Source of the DNA: Thiobacillus sp. UBA2186
Lineage (GTDB): Bacteria; Pseudomonadota; Gammaproteobacteria; Burkholderiales; Thiobacillaceae
Length of the DNA stretch: 14,096 bases
Assembly: GCA_002327405.1 (NCBI GenBank)
Contig: DCVO01000062.1
Location: forward strand, 1 to 14,096
Direction of reading: 5' to 3'
The stretch's first letter is position 1. Every line of letters begins with the position of its first letter. A model generated the notes under the pieces. It was not told the origin of the DNA. It was given only the letters and a program-made list of their open reading frames with translations, and did no database searches. Of this stretch, positions 6,811-13,632 are shown piece by piece. A program made the position numbers and the translations under genes.

Positions 6811-7005
6811 CAGCCTGTCGGACTTGAGGCTGATCTACTGCGCCGGTGGGAAGATCGGTCCATTTTTGGCTTGCGCCGAAACTGGCAAGCTCGTTTTCCC
6901 CGATTTCTCGTTGCATAGGCCCGCTATGCGCCTCGAAATCGTGAAAAACTGTCCTCGCTCTCCCACCCGGCTCGCTACGATCGCTCAAGTCCGACAGGCT
7001 GCTAG
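6807..7005 (+). mobile_element. MITE-like element, copy B (199 bp, long form)
   Basis: Inverted relative to copy A and identical to it apart from a 30-bp segment (about 6868-6897). That segment contains a small hairpin, GCTTGC/GCAAGC, bounded by TTTT runs. It has the same CTAG ends, perfect terminal inverted repeats and central palindrome. Its left CTAG supplies the stop codon of the AEC gene. The element stays open in one frame on each strand, giving spurious protein predictions. The near-perfect identity of the two copies points to recent movement or gene conversion. Confidence 0.88.
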
Positions 7006-7034
7006 TCACAGAGGAAGCTTCGCGGAGGGACGCA

Positions 7035-7910
7035 ATGAAAATCGGCTTCATCGGCACGGGCATCATGGGCCGGCCCATGGCGCTCAATCTCATCAAGGCC
7101 GGTCACGAACTGTATACCTGGGGGCGCCGCTTCGACACCGTGGAGCCGCTGCTGGTCGCCGGCGCGACCGGCAAGGGCACGCCGGGCGAAGTCGCGGCCG
7201 CCGCCGACATCACCATCACCATGGTGGGAAGCACGGCCGACGTCGAACAGGTGGTGCTGGGCGAGCGCGGCCTCATGCACGGCGCACGGCCCGGCAGCAT
7301 CATCGTCGACATGAGCACGATCGCGCCTTCCGCCGCTCGGCGCATCGCGGAACAGCTGGCAACCCGCAATATCCGCATGCTGGATGCGCCGGTGTCCGGC
7401 GGCCAGGCAGGCGCGCAGCAGGGCACGCTGTCCATCATGGTGGGCGGCGACGCGGAAACCTTCGCGCGCGTGCAGCCGCTGTTCGAAGTGCTGGGCAGGA
7501 ACATCGTGCATGTCGGCGGCCACGGCGCCGGCCAGGTGGTGAAGGCCTGCAACCAGATCGTGGTCAGCCTGACCATGGAGGGCGTGGCCGAAGCGATCCT
7601 GCTCGCCAGAAACAACGGTGTCGATCCGGCCAGGATGCGCGAGGCGCTGATGGGCGGCTATGCCAACAGCAAGATCCTGGAGGTGCACGGACAAAGAATG
7701 CTGGAGGGCAATTACAAGGCCGGCTTCAAGGTCAAGCTGCACCACAAGGACATGGGCATCGTCATGGACAATGCGCATGAAAACCATACGCCGCTGCCGG
7801 GCGCGGAAGTGGTCGCAAGGCAGATCGCTTCGCTGATGGATGCGGGCGAATCCGAACTCGACTCCACCGCGATCATGCTGGCACTCGAACGTCTTGCTGG
7901 CTCATCCTAG
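7035..7910 (+). CDS. NAD(P)-dependent beta-hydroxyacid dehydrogenase (GarR/LtnD-like)
   Basis: Cytosolic oxidoreductase of the 3-hydroxyisobutyrate dehydrogenase family, 291 residues, full length. The N-terminal Rossmann motif is GFIGTGIMG with GxGxxG at 7-12. The substrate motif DAPVSGGQAG begins at 117. The catalytic lysine is K170 in GAGQVVKACNQ, with N173 spaced as in the family, and KDM follows at 238-240. These fit tartronate semialdehyde reductase (GarR/GlxR) best. The related L-threonate or D-glycerate-type dehydrogenases cannot be excluded from sequence alone. GGAGGG precedes ATG 7035 at about 6 nt. The IclR regulator, phosphoketolase-like enzyme and DUF1537 kinase that follow support a role in C3/C4 hydroxy-acid metabolism. 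glcD at the window end would fit a glycolate-to-glycerate role. Confidence 0.88.
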   Translation: MKIGFIGTGIMGRPMALNLIKAGHELYTWGRRFDTVEPLLVAGATGKGTPGEVAAAADITITMVGSTADVEQVVLGERGLMHGARPGSIIVDMSTIAPSAARRIAEQLATRNIRMLDAPVSGGQAGAQQGTLSIMVGGDAETFARVQPLFEVLGRNIVHVGGHGAGQVVKACNQIVVSLTMEGVAEAILLARNNGVDPARMREALMGGYANSKILEVHGQRMLEGNYKAGFKVKLHHKDMGIVMDNAHENHTPLPGAEVVARQIASLMDAGESELDSTAIMLALERLAGSS

Positions 7911-8055
7911 AAAAAGCGGCTTGACCGCAGATTTTGCAGATTGGCGCAGATTATTGCCCCCAGGGCTTAATATGCCCCGACAGTAAATGACTGGGCGCCA
8001 ATCTGTTGAATGCTCGTGTTTTATCTGCGTAAATCTGCGCCATCTGCGGATTTAA
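7911..8055. repeat. ATCTGCG-type nested inverted repeat
   Basis: This is a palindromic repeat region between the dehydrogenase and the IclR gene. Several copies of ATCTGCG or its complement form nested arms. CCGCAGAT (7925-7932) pairs with ATCTGCGG (8042-8049), GGCGCAGATT (7943-7952) with AATCTGCGCC (8032-8041), and CAGATTGGCGC (7937-7947) with GCGCCAATCTG (7995-8005). Similar ATCTGCG-rich sequences are familiar dispersed intergenic repeats in proteobacteria; that comparison is from memory. The right part overlaps the 3' end of the IclR gene and encodes its tail. It may also separate the two convergent transcripts. Confidence 0.75.
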
Positions 8056-8809
8056 GGTTCGTATAACCCAGGCGCGCGGAAATCCTGCGCCCGGCTTCTT
8101 GCACCAGCGGTATCCAGTCTTCCTTTCTGCGTTCGATGGGCGCGGAAACCGACAAACCGGCGACCACATTGCCGCTGCCATCGCGAATCAGCACCCCAAT
8201 GCAACCCACGCCCAGTTCAGCCTCTTCGTTGTCTAGTGCATAGCCCTGCACAAGGTCCTGGCGCGCCTCGTTTCTCAAACTGCCAAGTTCGGTAAGGGTA
8301 TTGCGCGTGTAGCGCTCGAGGCCAGTGCGCGTGGCATAGCCTTGCAAGGCTTCATCGTCCATTTCCCCCAGCATGAGCTTGCCCACCGCGGTGACATGCA
8401 GCGGGGCGCGCGCGCCGATCACCTGCTCCACGCGAATCGAGCGTGCCGGCGTCACGCGCTCGACATATACCACTTCATCGCCCTCGCGCAGAGTGAGGTT
8501 GACCGACTCGCCGATCTGGTCGCGCAGCCATTCCATGATCGCATGCGCCTCGCGCCGCACGTCGGTACCGGCGCGCACGCGGTGTCCCAGCTGCAAAAGG
8601 CGCGTGCCCAGTACGTAATTGCCCGACTCGGTGCGTTCCACAAAACCGTGCGCGACCAAGGAGCCGAGTATGCGGAAGGCCGTCGAGGCATGCAGGCCGG
8701 TATCGGCGGTCAGGTACTTCAGCGGTACCGGTTCCGCGTAATGCGACAACGCATCCAGCAGGCCCACGGCGCGGTCCAACACTTGTATGGCGGTTGTAGT
8801 GTTTTTCAT
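8021..8809 (-). CDS. IclR-family transcriptional regulator
   Basis: Probable local repressor or activator, 262 residues. The N-terminal winged helix-turn-helix covers about 7-68 (AIQVLDRAVGLLDAL, then recognition-helix region ASTAFRILGSLVAHGFVER). The C-terminal IclR effector-binding domain covers about 80-250 and includes the conserved GCIGVLIRDGSGNVVAGLSVSAP. It is divergent from the phosphoketolase-like gene across an 86-bp intergenic region carrying an operator-like palindrome, so that gene and the kinase are its most likely targets. The usual IclR end, around RISARLGY, is followed by NLKSADGADLRR. These 12 residues and the stop codon are encoded by the ATCTGCG repeat, an apparent tail replacement. 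No strong ribosome binding site is seen before the ATG at 8809. Confidence 0.92.
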   Translation of the reverse strand: MKNTTTAIQVLDRAVGLLDALSHYAEPVPLKYLTADTGLHASTAFRILGSLVAHGFVERTESGNYVLGTRLLQLGHRVRAGTDVRREAHAIMEWLRDQIGESVNLTLREGDEVVYVERVTPARSIRVEQVIGARAPLHVTAVGKLMLGEMDDEALQGYATRTGLERYTRNTLTELGSLRNEARQDLVQGYALDNEEAELGVGCIGVLIRDGSGNVVAGLSVSAPIERRKEDWIPLVQEAGRRISARLGYTNLKSADGADLRR

Positions 8810-8829
8810 ATGGTGGAAACGATTCTGTA

Positions 8830-8858
8830 TTGTGAAAATTTCAGTATTCCACTAAGGT
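8830..8858 (+). promoter_or_regulatory. Putative promoter and IclR-type operator of the phosphoketolase-like operon
   Basis: TTGTGA (8830-8835) is spaced 17 nt from TAAGGT (8853-8858), a fair -35 with a weak -10. Between and over the -35 lies TGAAAATTTCA (8833-8843), an 11-bp palindrome resembling the half-sites of IclR-type operators. GTGGAA (8813-8818) and TTCCAC (8847-8852) form a second, off-centre inverted pair. A regulator bound here would cover the -35 and could also control the divergent iclR-type gene. Confidence 0.45.
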
Positions 8859-8895
8859 AGGCCCAACGCAAACTTTTTTGATATTGGAGCCCGCC

Positions 8896-11112
8896 ATGTC
8901 CGCCCAACCCGACAGCAAGACCAGCGCCTATCCTGCCTATCTGGATGGCATCGACACCTTCGGCCAGCCCTGGCCGCACTTCGACACCCTGGGAGCTGCA
9001 CCCGCGATCGGCGAAGGCCTGACCGCGATCGCCGACGCCGCCGACCCTGCCGCCGCCTACCAGACCCTGCTGGTGGCCGACGCGCTGCGCTACCTCACTC
9101 TGCAGATCACCGGCGCCAAGGCCTCGGGCCATCCCGGCGGCTTCGCTTCCAGCGCCGAGGCCGTGGCCGCACTCACCCTGCTCGGCCACAAGAACCTCGT
9201 CACCGAAGTCGGCCACCACGCTCCCGGCTATTACAGCGCCATGTTCCTCGACACTTCGCTCGAGGCCATGGGCATTTCGAGCGTGAAGGAAATGCGCGCG
9301 CGCTTCCGCGAGCGCCACGGACTCCTGGGCCATCTGTCCGGCGCCATCCCCGGCCTGCTCGCCCCCGCCGGCCCGCTCGGCCAGGGCCAGCACTTCGCCA
9401 TGGCCGGCGCGTATCTGCACCGCGACAAGCTGTTCCCGGTGACCATCGGCGACGGCGGCATGGGCGAGCCCTACATCCTGTCCTCCTTCCTGCACTTCAT
9501 CACCGCCTATCCGGATGTCACCAACTTCCTGCCGGTGCTGGTATGGAACGGCTACAGCCAGGAGCACCATTCCATGGTGTCGCTCTTTGATAACGAGGGC
9601 ATGCAGCGCTACTGGCACGCGCACGGCTTCAAGCGCGTGATCCTGGTCGATGCCAAGGATTACGACGACGCCATGCAGCACGGCGCCTACGTCGACTCCA
9701 GCCTGTTCTCCTTCGGCAAGCGCCTGGAATTCGCCGCCGCCGTGCTGAAAGGCATCGATGGCGCAGCCAGGAGCGCGCTGTCGGGCACCCCCACCGCCTT
9801 CATCATCAAGCAGCTGAAGGGCGCGGGCGTGCACAAGACCGGCGCCAAGGCGCACAACCTGTATCCGGCCGACACCCTCGACGCGCCGCACATCTCCGGC
9901 GCCCTCGAGCGCCGCGCGCTCTCGCCCGAAGCCTGGCAACTGGTGCGCACCCTGTGCCTGCGTGCCGCCGGCGGGCCGGCCGCCAAGGTGGCGGTGACCG
10001 AAAGCGAACTGAAACTCGCCCCGATCAACGAGCTGCCCATTCGCGACTTCAACATCGGCGAAAAAGTCGTGCCGTCCACTGCGCTGGGCAACCTGATTGC
10101 CGCCGTGGGCCGTGCCGACCCCAACTTCGTGGTGACCAACGCCGACGGCAACGAGGCCTCCGGCATGGCCAACATCAACGAGGCCCTGAAGATCCGCCAC
10201 CCCTCGGAAGACGGCCTCTACCATCAGCAGCCCGAAGGCCAGGTGTACGAGCCCTTGAACGAGGACGCCTGCGCGGGCTTCGCCGCGGGTCTTGCGCTCT
10301 TCGGCAGCCGCAGCATCTGGCTGTCATATGAGAGCTTCGCCATCAACGGCTGGCCCATCTACCAGACCGTGGCCCAGGCCATGGCCGAACTCAGGCGCAA
10401 GACGCCGTCGGCCGTATGCATGTTCACCGCCGGCGCGCTCGAGCAGGGCCGCAACGGCTGGACCCACCAGCGCCCGGAGATCGAGAACTACGTCGCCGCG
10501 CAGATGAAGAACGGCAATACTTTCGCGCTGTTCCCGGCTGACGCCAACATGATCCAGGCGTCTTACGAATGGGCGCTTGGCAGCCACAACAAGAGCATCG
10601 CCATTTTCGCCTCTAAGTCGCCGCTGCCGGTGTACACCACGCTGGAACAGTCGCGCAAAGCCATCAGTGACGGCGCCATCACGTTGTACGAAACTGCCGG
10701 CACGGGTGACATCGACATGGTGCTGGCGGCAGCCGGCGACATGATCCTGCTGCCGGTGTTCGAGGCCAAGGACGCGCTCGAAGCCGAAGGCCGCCGCGTG
10801 CGCATCGTGGCCGTGGCCAATCCGCGCCGCCTATACCGTGCGGCCGACGTGGCCTGGGACACGGTGTCCGAACCGGACGGCAACTTCATGAATGATGCCG
10901 ATTTCGACCGGCTGTTCGATGCCAAGGCCCTGCTCGCCGTATCAGGCGGCCCCAGCGCCACGCTGGAGCCGGTGATCCTGAGGAGCCGCGCCCGTCGCGA
11001 CGTGATGTGCTGGAAGCGCGGCGAGACCACCGCCAGCCCAAACGAGGTCATGGCCTTCAACGGTCTCAGCGCCGGCGACATCGCCAAGCGTGCAAACGGC
11101 CTGCTGGGATAA
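8896..11112 (+). CDS. Divergent phosphoketolase-like ThDP-dependent enzyme
   Basis: Cytosolic thiamine-diphosphate enzyme, 738 residues, most like the XFP phosphoketolase branch of the transketolase superfamily. GHHAPG at 106-111 resembles the phosphoketolase GHGGPG. The ThDP motif runs from GDG (185-187) to NGY (218-220), with LPVLVWNGY matching LPILHLNGY of phosphoketolases. E456 in the EPLNEDACAGF region is the likely cofactor-activating glutamate. SYESF at 477-481 and NGWTHQRPEI at 520-529 parallel SYEAF and NGFSHQDP. It is shorter than usual phosphoketolases (about 790-830) and many diagnostic residues differ, so the substrate is open. A ketose or keto-acid phosphate is plausible given the kinase 4 nt downstream. 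ATG 8896 follows TTGGAG at 6 nt; an upstream in-frame TTG (8878) has no such site. Confidence 0.8.
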   Translation: MSAQPDSKTSAYPAYLDGIDTFGQPWPHFDTLGAAPAIGEGLTAIADAADPAAAYQTLLVADALRYLTLQITGAKASGHPGGFASSAEAVAALTLLGHKNLVTEVGHHAPGYYSAMFLDTSLEAMGISSVKEMRARFRERHGLLGHLSGAIPGLLAPAGPLGQGQHFAMAGAYLHRDKLFPVTIGDGGMGEPYILSSFLHFITAYPDVTNFLPVLVWNGYSQEHHSMVSLFDNEGMQRYWHAHGFKRVILVDAKDYDDAMQHGAYVDSSLFSFGKRLEFAAAVLKGIDGAARSALSGTPTAFIIKQLKGAGVHKTGAKAHNLYPADTLDAPHISGALERRALSPEAWQLVRTLCLRAAGGPAAKVAVTESELKLAPINELPIRDFNIGEKVVPSTALGNLIAAVGRADPNFVVTNADGNEASGMANINEALKIRHPSEDGLYHQQPEGQVYEPLNEDACAGFAAGLALFGSRSIWLSYESFAINGWPIYQTVAQAMAELRRKTPSAVCMFTAGALEQGRNGWTHQRPEIENYVAAQMKNGNTFALFPADANMIQASYEWALGSHNKSIAIFASKSPLPVYTTLEQSRKAISDGAITLYETAGTGDIDMVLAAAGDMILLPVFEAKDALEAEGRRVRIVAVANPRRLYRAADVAWDTVSEPDGNFMNDADFDRLFDAKALLAVSGGPSATLEPVILRSRARRDVMCWKRGETTASPNEVMAFNGLSAGDIAKRANGLLG

Positions 11113-11116
11113 TGCG

Positions 11117-12472
11117 GTGGAAAACAAGATCATCGTCATCGACGACGATCCCACCGGCTCGCAGACGGTGCATGGCTGCCTGCTGCTCACGCGCTGGGAT
11201 GTCGACACGCTGAGCGAAGGTTTGCAGGACGCCTCGCCGCTGTTCTTCGTGCTGTCCAACACGCGCGGCATGGATGCGGCGAAGGCCGCGGCGGTCACGC
11301 GCGAAATCTGCGCCAACCTGCGCGCGGCGCTGGATCGCCTGACAGCGCAAGGATGTGCGATCCAGCCCATCCTGGTGAGCCGTTCCGACTCCACCCTGCG
11401 CGGCCACTATCCGGTGGAAACCGACGTCATCGCCGAGACTCTCGGCCCGTTCGACGCGCACTTCCTGGTGCCGGCCTTCTTCGAGGGCGGGCGCGTGACG
11501 CGCGACAGCGTGCATTACCTGATGGTCGACGGCAAGCCGGTGCCGGTCGCCGACACCGAATTCGCGAAGGATTCGGTGTTCGGCTACCGCCACAGCTACC
11601 TGCCGGATTATGTCGAGGAAAAAACCGCCGGCCGCATCCAGGCGGGCGAAGTCGAGCGCTTCCTGCTGGCCGACGTGCGCGGCGATGCGCTGCCGCGTTT
11701 GCTGGCGCTGGAAAACAATGTGTGCTGCGTGGTGGATGCCGAGACCCAGGCCGACCTCGACCACTTTGCCGCGCAACTCAAGGAAGCGGCATCGCAAGGC
11801 AAGCGCTTCCTGTTCCGGAGCGGCGCCTCGTTGCTCACCGCGCTCGCCGCGCTGCCGCCGCAGCCGGTCGCGGCGGAGGACATGTCGGCCTTCGTGCGCG
11901 AAGGCAAGCCGGGCGCAGTCATCGTCGGGTCGCACGTGAAGAAGACCACCGCGCAACTGAATGAATTACTGCAGCAGCCCGGTGTTGCGCCGCTGGAAAT
12001 CGACGTGGCGCATCTGCCCGAAGGACGTGCGCGCATCGTCGAGGAGACGGTGAGGGCGGCGGCAAGCCTGCATGCGCTGGGGCTCACGCCGGTGATCTAC
12101 ACCAGCCGCGTCGAGCGCCAGTTCGCCGACCAGCAGCAGCGCCTCGTCTTCGGCGAGCAGGTTTCCGGCACACTGATGGACATCGTCAAACGGCTGCCGG
12201 AGACGCTCGGCTTCCTGATCAGCAAGGGCGGCATCACCTCCAACGACGTGCTGTCCGACGGCCTGGCCTTGAAAGCTTCGCGCGTGCTCGGCCAGATCCT
12301 GGCCGGCTGCTCGGTGGTGAAATGTCCGCACGACCATCCGCGCTATCCCGACCTGCCGGTAGTGATCTTCCCCGGCAATGTGGGCGACGAGCCGGCGCTG
12401 GCCACGGTCTACCGGCGGCTCGCTAACGCCAAGGCGCTCAGATCAGGCTCCGCTCGCCAAGCTCGCGCTTGA
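11117..12472 (+). CDS. DUF1537 four-carbon acid sugar kinase family protein
   Basis: Predicted cytosolic ATP-dependent kinase of 451 residues. Characterised relatives (OtnK, DtnK, LtnK types) phosphorylate 3-oxo-tetronates or other C4 sugar acids. Seen here: DDDPTGSQTVHG at 9-20, SRSDSTLRGHYPVE at 88-101 (the substrate-binding domain signature), VIVGSH at 268-273 and SKGGITSNDVLSDGL at 369-383. The final nucleotide-site loop reads FPGNVGDEPAL (418-428) instead of the commoner GKPGGFG/SGNFG forms, so this is a divergent subgroup. The GTG start lies 4 nt after the phosphoketolase-like stop, with GGGA 7 nt upstream, indicating one operon and coupled expression. The last 11 codons lie antisense to the 3' end of the AI-2E gene. 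Function in the same pathway as the upstream enzyme is inferred; the exact substrate is unknown. Confidence 0.87.
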   Translation: MENKIIVIDDDPTGSQTVHGCLLLTRWDVDTLSEGLQDASPLFFVLSNTRGMDAAKAAAVTREICANLRAALDRLTAQGCAIQPILVSRSDSTLRGHYPVETDVIAETLGPFDAHFLVPAFFEGGRVTRDSVHYLMVDGKPVPVADTEFAKDSVFGYRHSYLPDYVEEKTAGRIQAGEVERFLLADVRGDALPRLLALENNVCCVVDAETQADLDHFAAQLKEAASQGKRFLFRSGASLLTALAALPPQPVAAEDMSAFVREGKPGAVIVGSHVKKTTAQLNELLQQPGVAPLEIDVAHLPEGRARIVEETVRAAASLHALGLTPVIYTSRVERQFADQQQRLVFGEQVSGTLMDIVKRLPETLGFLISKGGITSNDVLSDGLALKASRVLGQILAGCSVVKCPHDHPRYPDLPVVIFPGNVGDEPALATVYRRLANAKALRSGSARQARA

Positions 12473-13451
12473 TGTAGGCGTAGAACACCGGCGCCGCGAT
12501 CACGCCGGCAACGCCGAAAGCCGCTTCCATCACCAGCATCGCGGTCAGCAACTCCCAGGTGTAGGCCTTGATCTGGCCGCCGATGATGCGCGCGTTCACG
12601 AAGTATTCGAGCTTGTGGATGATGACGAGGAAAGCCAGCGAGGCGAAAGCGATCTGCAGCGAATGGTTGAAGGAAATGACGACGATGACGGTGTTGGAAA
12701 TCAGGTTGCCCAGCACCGGCAAGAGGCCCACGACGAAGGTGATCACGATCATGGTTTTGATGAAGGGCAATTCCACGCCGAAGGCCGGCAGCACGACGGC
12801 AAGATACAGACCGGTCAGCGCGGTATTGAGCAGCGAGATGCGCACCTGCGCGAACACCACCTTGCGGAAGGCCTGGCCCAGATGCGTGACGCGCTTCGCC
12901 ATCGCCTGCGCCAGCGGGCCGAGCGAGTGATGCTCGCGACCTTCGTTCAGGGACACGAAGGAGCCGATGATGAGGCCGATCACCACCATCGCCAGTGCGT
13001 GGCCGGCGGTGCCGCCGATGGTACGGATTTCCTGGGCGTGCGCGCGCAGCCACTCGGACAGCGTCGCGCGGATCTGCGACTCGTCGCCCTGCGGCAGGTA
13101 TTCGGCAATCCACGGCGGCAAGAGGTCGCGCGAATTCTCGATGACCTCGGCCATGTTCTTGAGCAGCGCGGCATAGCTCCCGCCTTCCGCCTTATAGTAG
13201 GCGACCGCGCCCAGCACGGCGCCGATCAGCGCGGCGAGCACCGCGGCGGAAATCAGCGCCACCACGATCATCTTGGCGCGGCTGTGCGACAGCTTGTTGC
13301 CGACGAAGCGCGGCGACAGCATGACCACCAGCTCGTACACCAGCAGGCCGGCCAGCAGCGCGGGCAGAAGCTTGGCCGAGAGGGTGAAAATCAGCGCTAC
13401 CGCCATCAGACCCCAGGCGGCCCATTCGTACTTCGTGGCATGCGTGGCCAT
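12438..13451 (-). CDS. AI-2E/PerM family transporter
   Basis: Inner-membrane protein of 337 residues, matching the AI-2E transporter family (PF01594). The family includes TqsA and several proteins not involved in autoinducer export, so the substrate is not assigned. Visible features are two N-terminal hydrophobic hairpins (about 10-85), a soluble stretch (about 90-150), and later membrane segments with GTAGHALAMVVIGLIIGSFVSL. The family hallmarks VVGLLPVLGNLISN and HKLEYFVNARIIGG come next, and the protein ends in a charged tail. The start is ATG 13451 because GGGAG lies 7 nt upstream. A longer reading to 13553 only translates a dispersed repeat (PSPRPSPRGRG). Its 3' end overlaps the DUF1537 kinase gene by 35 bp in convergent orientation. 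Confidence 0.9.
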   Translation of the reverse strand: MATHATKYEWAAWGLMAVALIFTLSAKLLPALLAGLLVYELVVMLSPRFVGNKLSHSRAKMIVVALISAAVLAALIGAVLGAVAYYKAEGGSYAALLKNMAEVIENSRDLLPPWIAEYLPQGDESQIRATLSEWLRAHAQEIRTIGGTAGHALAMVVIGLIIGSFVSLNEGREHHSLGPLAQAMAKRVTHLGQAFRKVVFAQVRISLLNTALTGLYLAVVLPAFGVELPFIKTMIVITFVVGLLPVLGNLISNTVIVVISFNHSLQIAFASLAFLVIIHKLEYFVNARIIGGQIKAYTWELLTAMLVMEAAFGVAGVIAAPVFYAYIKRELGERSLI

Positions 13452-13632
13452 CGGAAATCTCCCGGTTTCCCCGGATTTTAACGTGAAACAACGCGTAGCG
13501 TTTCCCCGTCCCCCTCTCCCTCGGGGAGAGGGCCGGGGAGAGGGAACGGACACGGCGGTGCGCTGCGTTCATGATTCGGGTTGGCGCAGTCGCCATGTCC
13601 GTTAGCCCGGATACTTGGCTTAGAATGAAGTC
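13452..13632. promoter_or_regulatory. Divergent intergenic region between the AI-2E gene and glcD
   Basis: This 181-bp region should hold promoters for both genes. It contains the REP-like palindrome at 13511-13544. The only promoter-like match facing glcD is TAGAAT (13621-13626), 7 nt before the ATG and without a matching -35. No small gene is evident. Confidence 0.4.
13511..13544. repeat. REP-like palindrome (CCCTCTCCC / GGGAGAGGG)
   Basis: CCCCTCTCCC (13511-13520) is followed by GGGGAGAGGG (13523-13532) and a second GGGGAGAGGG (13535-13544). The first two form a 9-bp hairpin with loop TCG. In translation the family gives the well-known spurious peptides SPRPSPRGRG or SPALSPRERG seen in many proteobacterial genomes. 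Its role here, in the upstream regions of both flanking genes, is unknown. Confidence 0.8.

Noticed and set aside
6824..7780. A 318-codon plus-strand frame starting in MITE copy B and running through the dehydrogenase
   Set aside because: It is out of frame with a protein carrying a full set of family motifs, and its own translation is Arg/Gly/His-rich without domains.
7913..7935. Rho-independent terminator after the dehydrogenase
   Set aside because: GCGG-cttga-CCGC gives only a 4-bp stem and the T-run is not adjacent, so it is too weak to call.
8878..8895. Upstream TTG start for the phosphoketolase-like gene
   Set aside because: It has no ribosome binding site, whereas ATG 8896 has TTGGAG at 6 nt; the extra residues ILEPA are just the translated binding-site region.
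8806..10224. A 472-codon open frame on the minus strand opposite the phosphoketolase-like gene
   Set aside because: It lies antisense to a clearly conserved enzyme in GC-rich DNA, and its translation is low-complexity (Gly, Ala, His, Val and Gln rich) with no recognisable domain. It is a codon-bias shadow.
13452..13553. N-terminal extension of the AI-2E protein from 13553
   Set aside because: The added residues translate the REP-like palindrome. ATG 13451 has a well-placed GGGAG and begins the family-like sequence.
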